DNA of 38,221 nt. Origin: Bacteroidetes bacterium HGW-Bacteroidetes-21. GTDB taxonomy: Bacteria > Bacteroidota > Bacteroidia > Bacteroidales > GWA2-32-17. This document shows, in pieces, positions 7,836 to 15,323 of this stretch (position 1 is the first letter of the stretch; each line of letters starts with the position of its first letter). Below the pieces are notes generated by a model that made no database searches, was not told where the DNA came from, and was given only the letters and a program-made list of their open reading frames with translations. The stretch is from the NCBI GenBank assembly GCA_002840935.1, contig PHDH01000009.1, forward strand, positions 1 to 38,221, written 5' to 3'. A program made the position numbers and the translations under genes.

Positions 7836-8732
7836 AACGGGAGTCGCTTTTTTAATATCTATCAGTTCAACTTCAAATACTACTGTTGTAAACGGGCCTA
7901 TAATTCCTGTTGATGATCCTTTGTTTCCAAATGCCAGTGAAGACGGAATAATAAATATAGCTTTTGATCCTTCGTCCATCATGCGAATTCCAGTTTCAAG
8001 TCCCGGTATAACCTGCCATTCATGACCCAATACAAACTGAAAAGGTTCTTTTCTGTCGTATGTGCTATCAAAGACTTTCCCATTCAGAAAACGACCTTCA
8101 TAATTTACCACCAAGGTATCTTTTTGGGCAGGTAATAGACCGTTCCCATGTGATACAAATCGGGGATATATTCCCGATTTGTTTGGGCTTACGGTAATTC
8201 GTTCCTCTTCGAAATAGCGTTTGAGTATTGCTTGCTCGTATTCACCAAAATCGCTGATCCATACCAGAAATTCTTCTTTTTCACGCTCGAATTCCTTTTG
8301 GGTTTTGATGTCAAGAATTTCAACCGAGACTTTCATTAAGCTACCGGGAATCATGAAACCCGGAAGGGGCGCTTCTAATGTTTTTTCGAAGAAATGGTCT
8401 GCGCTGATATAAAATGATGCACTATCTCCTTCGGCTAGCTTTAGAAAACATTCGTCAATAGCTCCCGGAAATTCAGGGGCCGAAATCTCAATAGTACGCA
8501 TGGCTTCAAAAAAGGTAGAATCGTCTCCGGTTTGGTACACCAGATTACATGAAACGTAATCTCCTGCTTTACAAAAGATAGTGTCGGTGCCAATTTTGTG
8601 TAATCTGAAATAGATACCTGAAGGCAGCGCCGAATAACCCGGAGGGGTATTCTTTCCGCAACCAGAAGCGAAAACAACAAGGCCCGCAAAGAGAATGTTA
8701 GTAATCTGTGATTTTAATGATTTCAACATCAT
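7830..8732 (-). CDS. FKBP-type peptidyl-prolyl isomerase lipoprotein, two FKBP-like domains
   Basis: Chosen start ATG-ATG at 8732/8729 gives a lipoprotein signal (NILFAGLVVFASGCG). Two FKBP-like regions follow: a first one (about 30-140) with GDYVSCNLVY and GSLMKVSVEILDI but without an intact active-site aromatic set, and a second canonical one (about 190-300) with KDTLVVNYEGRFLNGKVFDSTY, VIPGLETGIRMMDEGSKAIFIIPSSLAFG and a VVFEVELIDI close. The second is likely the active prolyl isomerase and the first may serve as chaperone or dimerisation module (inference). The start overlaps gldI by about 35 bases, so the genes are translationally linked. Function in folding of exported proteins in the periplasm is expected. 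Confidence 0.9.
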   Translation of the reverse strand: MMLKSLKSQITNILFAGLVVFASGCGKNTPPGYSALPSGIYFRLHKIGTDTIFCKAGDYVSCNLVYQTGDDSTFFEAMRTIEISAPEFPGAIDECFLKLAEGDSASFYISADHFFEKTLEAPLPGFMIPGSLMKVSVEILDIKTQKEFEREKEEFLVWISDFGEYEQAILKRYFEEERITVSPNKSGIYPRFVSHGNGLLPAQKDTLVVNYEGRFLNGKVFDSTYDRKEPFQFVLGHEWQVIPGLETGIRMMDEGSKAIFIIPSSLAFGNKGSSTGIIGPFTTVVFEVELIDIKKATPVL

Positions 8733-9240
8733 ATCTGATAATTGAGCGGGGAGGGATTTTGTTTTCGTCGCCAATCAATCCATGCGCAAGGAAGGGAGGC
8801 ATTACAAAAATGGCTTTTCCTCCTTCATTCAGCATGAGTATACCTATTTCCAGTCCGTTTTCTACACCACCTTGCCCGACGATAAAACTTTTAAGTCCGG
8901 TAGAATCGGAGCTATAACATATTTTTCCATCCAAAAGAGAAACTTTATAGGCGATGGTTACTACTTTTTTCTTCTCAACAGCCGGCCCTTTGCCTTTTTC
9001 GAGTACCCGGTACCATAGACCCGAATCGTTTACTTTGAGATTTAGTTTTTGTCTTTTACTGTAATCCGAAATTCTTTCATCGTCTATACCAACAAGGGTT
9101 TTGTTGACATTTACCAGAGGATCTTTATACTGTGAAATATTTTCGTCGGGAACCTGACGATGATTCTTGCCGCTGCATGACATCAGTAAAGATAATCCAA
9201 GCAGGATTAGTATGTATGAGATTTGATGTGTTAATCGCAT
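8698..9240 (-). CDS. gldI: Gliding-associated FKBP peptidyl-prolyl isomerase lipoprotein GldI
   Basis: A lipoprotein of 180 residues with lipobox LLMSCSG and one FKBP domain: VVTIAYKVSLLDGKICYSS, FIVGQGGVENGLEIGILMLNEGGKAIFVMPPFLAHG and an IIRYDVEIIKI close. GldI in F. johnsoniae is required for gliding and probably helps fold other motility or T9SS proteins. Size, lipoprotein character and position between a DHH phosphoesterase gene (10-base overlap) and a second FKBP gene match the usual gldI neighbourhood as I recall it. A generic FKBP lipoprotein is the alternative. Confidence 0.82.
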   Translation of the reverse strand: MRLTHQISYILILLGLSLLMSCSGKNHRQVPDENISQYKDPLVNVNKTLVGIDDERISDYSKRQKLNLKVNDSGLWYRVLEKGKGPAVEKKKVVTIAYKVSLLDGKICYSSDSTGLKSFIVGQGGVENGLEIGILMLNEGGKAIFVMPPFLAHGLIGDENKIPPRSIIRYDVEIIKITDY

Positions 9241-10253
9241 AGTTCTTTATATATAGGGAGTACAGAAACCAGCTTTTGGGATACTTCTTCAAGAGTCATG
9301 TTGAACACCTCACCTCCTGCAGCATTTTTGTGCCCTCCGCCACTGAAATGTTGAGCAATAAGTTTGTTTACCGAAAAATTCCCTCTTGATCTGAAGGAAA
9401 GTTTAATATGATCTTTCCTTTCCATCAGGAAGGCTGAAAAAATAATACCCTTGATGGATAATGGATAATTTACAAATCCTTCACTGTCGCCGGTTTTGAA
9501 CTGATATTTTTTTGCTTCGGCTAACGACATGGAAATAAATGCGGTTTTATATTCAGGGATTATGACCATCTTTTCAGAAAGCAAATACCCTAAAAGCTGC
9601 ATTCTTTCTGTCGAAAAAGTGTTAAAGACATTTCGGTAGATTTCGTCTTTGTCTATTCCGTATTTTAATAATGCGGCTGTTGTTTTGTAAGTGATTGGCC
9701 GGGAAGAATTGACTGTAAAGGAATTTGTATCGGTCATGATCCCTGTAAAAAGACAAGCGGCAGCTTCTTTGCCAATATTTTTTATAAGTCCGGAAGCCTG
9801 CGTTACCTGATAGACCAGTTCTGCTGTCGAACTCACACGAATGTCGGAGAACATGACTTCTGCTTTGATATCCGGGTAGGGGTGATGGTCGATGAGAACT
9901 ATAGGGGCTGTAACATTTTCAAAGCAGTTTTCCATTTTTCCTAACCGGCTAAGAGAATTAAAATCGACCATAATTATCAGGTTGCATTCGGCCAGTTTTT
10001 TGCAGACTTCATTCGGATTGTTCTGATATAAAAGAATATTTTCTGCACTGGGCATCCATTGTAGGAAATCGGGAAGATGGTTTGGAATGATTACAACTGG
10101 GTTTTTCTTCTTCTTTTTTAGGATATGATAGAGCCCAAGAGCAGAGCCAATCGCATCTCCATCTGGGTTATGGTGAGAAATAATGCAGATATTATCTGCT
10201 TTGTAAATCAGTTTACTGAATCTTTTTTCGGGGGTTATCAATGCTTTTTTCAC
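9231..10253 (-). CDS. DHH-family phosphoesterase, NrnA-type oligoribonuclease/pAp phosphatase
   Basis: Likely degrades short RNA oligonucleotides and/or 3'-phosphoadenosine 5'-phosphate with Mn2+. Seen: HHNPDGDAIGSALG near the N-terminus (motif I), IMVDFNSLSRLG (motif II), LIDHHPYPDI (the DHH motif) and SGGGHKNAAGG in the DHHA1 domain near the C-terminus. The frame opens at TTG (10265), but a TAGTTTTG -7 box at 10270-10277 would start transcription at about 10263, so the in-frame GTG at 10253 is the better start, giving 340 residues. It heads the operon nrnA-gldI-FKBP. Exact substrate preference cannot be told by eye. Confidence 0.9.
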   Translation of the reverse strand: MKKALITPEKRFSKLIYKADNICIISHHNPDGDAIGSALGLYHILKKKKKNPVVIIPNHLPDFLQWMPSAENILLYQNNPNEVCKKLAECNLIIMVDFNSLSRLGKMENCFENVTAPIVLIDHHPYPDIKAEVMFSDIRVSSTAELVYQVTQASGLIKNIGKEAAACLFTGIMTDTNSFTVNSSRPITYKTTAALLKYGIDKDEIYRNVFNTFSTERMQLLGYLLSEKMVIIPEYKTAFISMSLAEAKKYQFKTGDSEGFVNYPLSIKGIIFSAFLMERKDHIKLSFRSRGNFSVNKLIAQHFSGGGHKNAAGGEVFNMTLEEVSQKLVSVLPIYKELCD

Positions 10254-10269
10254 AACACAAATCAAACTT

Positions 10270-10277
10270 CAAAACTA
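10270..10277 (-). promoter_or_regulatory. -7 box upstream of the nrnA-type gene
   Basis: On the minus strand this reads TAGTTTTG, matching TAnnTTTG, about 16 bases before the preferred GTG start. No -33 TTTG at the ideal spacing is seen, so the call is moderate. Confidence 0.4.
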
Positions 10278-10317
10278 CATAATTTAGAGACAAAAGCAGA
10301 AAATGATCTGTTTTTTC

Positions 10318-10695
10318 TTAATGACGTAACCTGATGGGGATAGATAATACAAGATTCATTTTAACGGGCTGTCCATTTTGTATGCTGTAAACAAAAGTTT
10401 GTTTTTCAAGCAAAGATTGAACTTGTTCGTCGATTCCGTAACCCACTTTAGTGAGAAAAACAAAATTGACAGGTTTTCCATCTGATAAAACATCTATACT
10501 TACCATAATCTCTCCCGAAATGACATGCCCTTTAGATTGCTCGGTTGGAGTTAGATTCTGCCACACATAGGTAACCAGTGCTTCGTCTCCACCGGGATAA
10601 GAGGCTTCACGATCAATACGAACTTCTTGATTAACCTGAGCAAATCCGGTCAGGGAAAAAGCAAAAAAAAGTGAAATTAATACGAAAGTTTTCAT
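10318..10695 (-). CDS. Small exported protein with a TonB C-terminal-like domain
   Basis: 125 residues: signal peptide MKTFVLISLFFAFSLTGFAQ, then YPGGDEALVTYVWQNL, GEIMVSIDVLSDGKPVNFVFLTKVGYGIDEQ and a closing MNLVLSIPIRLR. This order (YPGG-x-EAL ... G-x-V-x-V-x-F-x-I-x-x-D-G ... PV ... I-P-I-x-F-like strand) is that of the TonB_C domain common in Bacteroidota. There is no transmembrane anchor or proline-rich spanner, so it is not an energy transducer by itself; it is probably a secreted or periplasmic stand-alone domain. A terminator hairpin ends only 7 bases before its ATG, so expression may depend on read-through. Role unknown. Confidence 0.75.
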   Translation of the reverse strand: MKTFVLISLFFAFSLTGFAQVNQEVRIDREASYPGGDEALVTYVWQNLTPTEQSKGHVISGEIMVSIDVLSDGKPVNFVFLTKVGYGIDEQVQSLLEKQTFVYSIQNGQPVKMNLVLSIPIRLRH

Positions 10696-10723
10696 AAAAA
10701 AAAGTCCGGCCTAAGCCGGACTT
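10694..10723 (-). terminator. Strong intrinsic terminator after the 10738-11202 lipoprotein gene
   Basis: Perfect 9-pair stem AAGTCCGGC / GCCGGACTT (10702-10710, 10715-10723) with a 4-base loop; on the minus strand it is followed by eight T residues that run straight into the ATG of the TonB-C-like gene at 10695. Confidence 0.85.
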
Positions 10724-10737
10724 AAAATAAAATGGGA

Positions 10738-11202
10738 TTAAATATTTACCTGAAGGGTAAGTTCACCGTTTTTAAACTGATCGGTGTTGAATTTACCAAC
10801 TACTTTGTATACTTTGTCGTCCATCATACCATCTTTGAAAAAGGTAACAGATTCGATGGTAACGGGAAATGTTTTTGCAGGATCAAATTCGGCGGTATTC
10901 CATACAATACTTTCGGTACTTTCCCAAATCATAACGTCCATTACTTTTCCGGCCATGCCATCAACAGTAATGTCGCTTCCGTCTTGCATCTTAAACTGAA
11001 CAACTTTTTGAGGACTTCCACCAAAAGTATTCATATATATACCCATAGAGTAGGAATAACCCAGATTGGAAGAACCAAAGGATACGTCTTTTCCAGCTTC
11101 ATCGGTATACTTTACCGAAAAATCTCCACTGGCCATGCCTCCGCAAGAGATAACAATGGTCGTCATAATAACGGCAGAAAGAATTAATAAGGCTTTTTTC
11201 AT
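10738..11202 (-). CDS. Lipoprotein of unknown function
   Basis: 154 residues with a lipoprotein signal (MTTIVISCGG, cysteine at about 20). The mature part is predicted beta-rich and unusually full of Met, Gly and Asp, for example DGMAGKVMDVMIWE and FFKDGMMDDKVYKVVGKF. I do not recognise a family. It is an isolated unit: a textbook -33/-7 promoter 28 bases upstream and a strong terminator 15 bases downstream, which suggests a well-expressed single-gene transcript. The last residues NGELTLQVNI look like a final beta-strand. Outer-membrane or periplasmic location is inferred from the lipobox only. Confidence 0.75.
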   Translation of the reverse strand: MKKALLILSAVIMTTIVISCGGMASGDFSVKYTDEAGKDVSFGSSNLGYSYSMGIYMNTFGGSPQKVVQFKMQDGSDITVDGMAGKVMDVMIWESTESIVWNTAEFDPAKTFPVTIESVTFFKDGMMDDKVYKVVGKFNTDQFKNGELTLQVNI

Positions 11203-11229
11203 AGTTTAATTTTTTTTATTGATGAAAAT

Positions 11230-11259
11230 CAAAGATAGTATAAAATACCTAAAATCAAA
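11230..11259 (-). promoter_or_regulatory. Consensus Bacteroidota promoter for the lipoprotein gene
   Basis: Minus strand: -33 TTTG at 11256-11259 and -7 TATCTTTG at 11230-11237, 18 bases apart. The predicted start site is near 11223, about 20 bases before the ATG at 11202. Of the rest of the 297-base gap 11203-11499, only the promoter of the plus-strand cyclophilin gene stands out. Confidence 0.72.
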
Positions 11260-11474
11260 AAAAATATTCGATTCTACATCCTTTTGTCCTCCGAAAAATT
11301 AGCAGGTATAGGTATATTTAATGTGGTCATATTCAATTATCAAAATTCGATATTTTTCAAAATTTTAAAATAAAAAAAACATTTAGATGGGTTTAATAAT
11401 TACGACTTGTACAATAATTGAATAGGTATTTTGAGTTTTATCCAGATAGCAACATCAATGATTTCTTTTTTTTG

Positions 11475-11482
11475 TAATTTTG
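11475..11482 (+). promoter_or_regulatory. -7 box of the cyclophilin-pheS-deoC unit
   Basis: TAATTTTG, a full TAnnTTTG match, lies 17 bases before the ATG at 11500, giving a leader of about 10-12 bases. It also argues against an earlier in-frame ATG at 11431, which would precede the transcript start. Confidence 0.6.
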
Positions 11483-11499
11483 AGCACAAAATAATTGTC

Positions 11500-12366
11500 A
11501 TGAAGAATTTTTATCTTTCCTTAATCTTTATTTTTATTGTTGGCTTTCAACCTGCCTTAGCGCAAAAGAAAGCAGCCGTACAGAATAAAAAAGTAGTAAC
11601 TATTACTGAGCTTAAACAGAAAGCGATAATACACACTTCATTAGGAGATATAACTATACTTTTGTACGATAAGACACCTTTACATCGGGATAATTTTATT
11701 AAACTGGCGAACGAAAAATATTACGATAGCACATTGTTTCATCGTGTTATACCTGAATTTATGATACAAGGCGGCGATCCCGATTCTAAGAAAGCCTTAC
11801 CCGGTACTGTTCTTGGCGATGGAGGACCCGAATATACCATTAAAGCGGAATTTGTTCCTGAACTAATACATAAAAAGGGGGCATTATGTGCTGCCAGAAT
11901 GGGCGACAATGTGAATCCCAATAAAGAATCTTCAGGCTCACAATTTTATATTGTACAGGGAAAAAAGTTTTCCGTTCAGGAACTTACAAATCTCGAAATG
12001 CGTTTCAACCAGGCAAAAAGGGCCGAAATTGCCAATCGGATTATTGCTAACCCCCCCGTTGAATTAAAAGCAAAAGTAGATTCTGCTCGTGCTATTGGTA
12101 CCAACGAAGCCTATTCTAATTTGGTTCAGAATCTGGAGCCGATCATTGAAACAGAATTGGCCAAGCAGGGAAAATTTGCTTTTACAGAAGAACAGAAAAA
12201 AGTATATTCAACCATTGGAGGTGCACCTCATCTTGATGGTGGCTATACTGTTTTTGGTGAAGTTATTAGTGGTTTGGAAGTCGTTGAGAAAATCGCTGCA
12301 TTGCCCAGAGATAAAAGCGACAGACCTCTAACAGATATTAAAATGACAATTGAACTGATAAAATGA
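11500..12366 (+). CDS. Exported cyclophilin-type peptidyl-prolyl isomerase
   Basis: 288 residues from the ATG at 11500, which places a signal peptide at the N-terminus (MKNFYLSLIFIFIVGFQPALAQ). The cyclophilin core is split: an N-terminal half with HTSLGDITILLYD, DSTLFHRVIPEFMIQGGDP and SSGSQFYIVQGK, then an inserted helical stretch of about 75 residues rich in Ala, Glu and Lys (FNQAKRAEIANRII...), and the closing half DGGYTVFGEVISGLEVVEKI. This split form is frequent in Bacteroidota and probably acts on exported proteins in the periplasm. Its stop overlaps the pheS start by 4 bases (ATGA), so the two are translationally coupled. Confidence 0.92.
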   Translation: MKNFYLSLIFIFIVGFQPALAQKKAAVQNKKVVTITELKQKAIIHTSLGDITILLYDKTPLHRDNFIKLANEKYYDSTLFHRVIPEFMIQGGDPDSKKALPGTVLGDGGPEYTIKAEFVPELIHKKGALCAARMGDNVNPNKESSGSQFYIVQGKKFSVQELTNLEMRFNQAKRAEIANRIIANPPVELKAKVDSARAIGTNEAYSNLVQNLEPIIETELAKQGKFAFTEEQKKVYSTIGGAPHLDGGYTVFGEVISGLEVVEKIAALPRDKSDRPLTDIKMTIELIK

Positions 12367-13379
12367 AAGAGATCATAGAAAAACTGACCGAAGAAATTAA
12401 TCAACTGGAGCTTTCAAAAACAGTTGACGCCGAAAATTTCAGACTTAAATATCTTTCCAAAAAAGGTCTTATCTCCGTACTTTTCGACGATTTTAAAAAC
12501 CTCGATACAGATCAGAAAAAAGTATCTGGCAAGCCACTCAACGATTTGAAAAATTATGCTCAAAATGTATGGGAACTGCTTAAAGCAGGATCCGTACAAA
12601 GCAGTGGAGATGAAAAGATAGACTTAACGTTGCCTGGCGTTGAATTGCCCGTAGGAAGTCGTCACCCATTATCGATAGTAAAAAATGAGATAATTGAGAT
12701 TTTCAATCGTCTGGGGTTTACTATCAGTGAAGGTCCTGAAATTGAAGACGACTGGCATGTGTTTTCAGCGTTGAACTTTCCGCCTGATCACCCTGCCCGC
12801 GATATGCAAGATACGTTTTTTGTGTCAAAGAATCCCGATATTGTACTACGTACTCATACTTCATCCGTGCAAGTTCGCGTAATGGAAAATCAGAAGCCAC
12901 CTATTCGAACTATTTCTCCGGGCAGAGTATATCGGAATGAGGCTATTTCGGCAAGGGCTCACTGTTTCTTTCATCAGATAGAAGGTTTGTATATTGATCA
13001 TGGCGTTTCTTTTGCCGATCTGAAACAAACGCTGCTGTATTTCGCCCGCGAAATGTTTGGTGAAAACACCGAGATACGCTTACGTCCCTCTTACTTCCCC
13101 TTTACTGAACCTTCGGCCGAAATGGATATCTCCTGCAACTTGTGTGGTGGAAAAGGCTGTGCTTTTTGTAAACATACCGGATGGGTCGAGATTCTGGGTT
13201 GTGGAATGGTCGATCCCAATGTACTTGAATATTGTGGAATCAATAGTAAAGAATTTACCGGATTTGCTTTCGGTATGGGTATTGAACGTATTACCAACCT
13301 CAAATTTCAGGTCAAGGATCTGCGTATGTTTTCGGAGAATGACGTGCGTTTTCTTGATCAGTTTAAATCTGCTTTATAA
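12363..13379 (+). CDS. pheS: Phenylalanine--tRNA ligase alpha subunit
   Basis: Catalytic subunit of the (alpha-beta)2 enzyme charging tRNA-Phe. Seen: an N-terminal coiled-coil tRNA-binding arm (1-85), then class II motifs: GPEIEDDWHVFSALNFPPDHPARDMQDTFF (motif 1 region and dimer interface), RAHCFFHQIEGLYID (motif 2) and GFAFGMGIERI (motif 3). A cysteine pair set SCNLCGGKGCAFCKHTG stands before EILGCGMV, resembling a zinc knuckle seen in a subset of the family. At 338 residues it is complete. pheT is not adjacent; it must lie elsewhere. Placed between a cyclophilin (4-base overlap) and deoC (12-base gap). Confidence 0.97.
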   Translation: MKEIIEKLTEEINQLELSKTVDAENFRLKYLSKKGLISVLFDDFKNLDTDQKKVSGKPLNDLKNYAQNVWELLKAGSVQSSGDEKIDLTLPGVELPVGSRHPLSIVKNEIIEIFNRLGFTISEGPEIEDDWHVFSALNFPPDHPARDMQDTFFVSKNPDIVLRTHTSSVQVRVMENQKPPIRTISPGRVYRNEAISARAHCFFHQIEGLYIDHGVSFADLKQTLLYFAREMFGENTEIRLRPSYFPFTEPSAEMDISCNLCGGKGCAFCKHTGWVEILGCGMVDPNVLEYCGINSKEFTGFAFGMGIERITNLKFQVKDLRMFSENDVRFLDQFKSAL

Positions 13380-13391
13380 AAATAAAATCAT

Positions 13392-14258
13392 ATGACAGAC
13401 ACTACGTATCAGAAAAATATTAGCCCCGAATGGGTAAACGAAGAGCTGGGCAAAATTCGCAAAACGATTAACCCCGGAGATGTTGAGATGATGAAGAAAA
13501 TTATTTCTTTCATGGATCTGACGACTCTTAATACACAGGATAATGGTACAATCGTAAAGAATATGATTGAAAAGGTTAATAAATTTCAATCTCTTTATCC
13601 CGGAATGCCTCAGGTAGCAGCTGTATGTGTTTATCCCAATTTTGTGAAAGACGTGAAAGATACGCTCACAGATAAAAATGTGCGAATTGCCTGTGTTACT
13701 GGCGGGTTTCCTTCGTCCCAGACATTTCTTTCGGTGAAACTGGTAGAAACAAATCTTGCTGTCGAAAAGGGTGCCGATGAAGTTGATATGGTTTTATCCG
13801 TTGGCACTTTTAACGAAAAAGATTATACCTTGTGTGCAGATGAAATTACACTCATTAAAACAGCAGCAGGAAAAGCACATTTAAAAGTGATCCTCGAATC
13901 GGGTATTTTGTCTTCTCTTAATGATGTACGCATTGCTTCAATTCTGGCGATGGAAGCGGGTGCTGATTTTATTAAAACAAGTACCGGAAAAGTAGAGCCT
14001 GCAGCTACACCCGAGGCCGTTTTTGTTATGTGCGATGCCATAAAGGATTATTACAATAAAACCGGACGTAAGGTAGGTCTCAAACCTGCTGGTGGGATAG
14101 CGACCACACCTATAGCCATGGAGTATGCTGCCATTGTAAAATATGTGTTGGGAGAAGAATGGCTAACCCCGGAACTTTTCCGTTTGGGAGCCAGTCGTCT
14201 GGCTAATCACGTACTGAATGCCATACTTAAACCCGAAAAAGAAATCAAGTATTTCTAG
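13392..14258 (+). CDS. deoC: Deoxyribose-phosphate aldolase
   Basis: Class I aldolase splitting 2-deoxyribose-5-phosphate into glyceraldehyde-3-phosphate and acetaldehyde in deoxynucleoside catabolism. Seen: GADEVDMVLSVG (Asp132), ADFIKTSTGK with the Schiff-base lysine Lys195, and VGLKPAGGI with Lys231, the three residues of the known mechanism. At 288 residues it is the longer form with about 40 extra N-terminal residues. It begins 12 bases after pheS. The minus-strand rluD gene follows tail to tail. Confidence 0.96.
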   Translation: MTDTTYQKNISPEWVNEELGKIRKTINPGDVEMMKKIISFMDLTTLNTQDNGTIVKNMIEKVNKFQSLYPGMPQVAAVCVYPNFVKDVKDTLTDKNVRIACVTGGFPSSQTFLSVKLVETNLAVEKGADEVDMVLSVGTFNEKDYTLCADEITLIKTAAGKAHLKVILESGILSSLNDVRIASILAMEAGADFIKTSTGKVEPAATPEAVFVMCDAIKDYYNKTGRKVGLKPAGGIATTPIAMEYAAIVKYVLGEEWLTPELFRLGASRLANHVLNAILKPEKEIKYF

Positions 14259-14264
14259 CGAAAG

Positions 14265-14284
14265 AATTGTCTTTTAAGACAGTT
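14265..14284. terminator. Possible bidirectional hairpin between deoC and rluD
   Basis: Inverted repeat with arms AATTGTCTT and AAGACAGTT (one T-G pair) around two T residues sits exactly between the converging stops. The tight loop and missing long T-run make it a weak candidate. Confidence 0.3.
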
Positions 14285-15323
14285 ACAATACAGACTTGAG
14301 CCATTTTTCCCATTTGTCAAGAAAATCTTGCATGTCGGTGGGAAGTTCGGAATCGAACATGATTTTCTTGCGTGTAGTAGGGTGAATGAAGCCCAGACTT
14401 TTCGCATGTAACGCTTGTCGGGGTAGTACTTCGAAACAGTTTTTAATAAACTTTTCGTACATCCCGTGTTGGGGACCTTTTACAGCTCTCGATCCGCCAT
14501 ATATTTCGTCGTTAAAAAGCGGGTGTCCAATCCACGACATATGGGCTCGTATCTGGTGCGTCCGACCTGTTTCGAGACGACATTCAATGAGCGAGATATG
14601 GCCCAGATCTTTGAGCACCGTATAATGAGTAACTGAATGTTTGCCCTGAGAACCGTCGGGAAAAACATCCTGACGTAAACGGTCGCGTAGCGAACGTCCG
14701 ATATGGGCATCTATGGTCCCTGTTTTTTCTTTGAAACTGCCCCATACAATCGCTTGATAAGTACGTTCTGAACTGTGATCAAAAAACTGCTTGGCCAGAT
14801 AGTTCAGGGCGAATTCGTTTTTTGCAACCACAATAATTCCCGAAGTGTCTTTGTCTATGCGGTGTACAAGTCCGGGTCGCACGGTCCCATTGTCGAAGCC
14901 AGGGATGTCTTTTAAATGATGAAGTAATGCATTAACGAGCGTGCCGGAATAATTGCCTTTGCCGGGATGAACTACCAGTCCGGGTTCCTTGTTTACAATG
15001 ATAATGTCGTCATCTTCATAAATAATGTTGATGGGAATATCCTGTGGAATCAGTTCTATTTCAATAGGTGGAAAAGGCAATACAACAGAAATGGTATCTA
15101 AAGGTTTTACCTTATAATTTTGTTTTACAGCAACGTTATTCACAAGTATATTACCGGCATCGGACGCACTTCGTATGCGAGTACGTGAAATCCCCGACAA
15201 TTTCATGGCTAGATATTTATCTATACGTAATAACTCTTGTCCTTTGTCGATGACAAAGCGATGATGTTCGTATAAATCTGGACTGTCTTCGTTAAGTTCG
15301 AATGGCTGTGTTTCTTCTGACAT
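14283..15323 (-). CDS. RluA/RluD-family 23S rRNA pseudouridine synthase
   Basis: Converts uridine to pseudouridine in large-subunit rRNA. Seen: an S4 RNA-binding domain (about 30-80, with RIDKYLAMKLSGISRTRI), the catalytic motif GLVHRIDKDTSGIIVVAKN (catalytic Asp157) and RLETGRTHQIRAHMSWIGHPLFND. At 346 residues with an S4 domain it best fits RluD, which modifies helix 69, but RluC/RluA cannot be excluded by eye. Its ATG overlaps the stop of the T9SS protein gene by one base (TAATG), implying coupled translation in a PASTA > T9SS cargo > rluD operon. Confidence 0.93.
   Translation of the reverse strand: MSEETQPFELNEDSPDLYEHHRFVIDKGQELLRIDKYLAMKLSGISRTRIRSASDAGNILVNNVAVKQNYKVKPLDTISVVLPFPPIEIELIPQDIPINIIYEDDDIIIVNKEPGLVVHPGKGNYSGTLVNALLHHLKDIPGFDNGTVRPGLVHRIDKDTSGIIVVAKNEFALNYLAKQFFDHSSERTYQAIVWGSFKEKTGTIDAHIGRSLRDRLRQDVFPDGSQGKHSVTHYTVLKDLGHISLIECRLETGRTHQIRAHMSWIGHPLFNDEIYGGSRAVKGPQHGMYEKFIKNCFEVLPRQALHAKSLGFIHPTTRKKIMFDSELPTDMQDFLDKWEKWLKSVL

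Noticed and set aside
10732-11187. Open frame of 151 codons on the plus strand, opposite the lipoprotein gene
   Set aside because: It is the antisense shadow of the lipoprotein gene, which has a signal peptide, promoter and terminator; the shadow has none of these.
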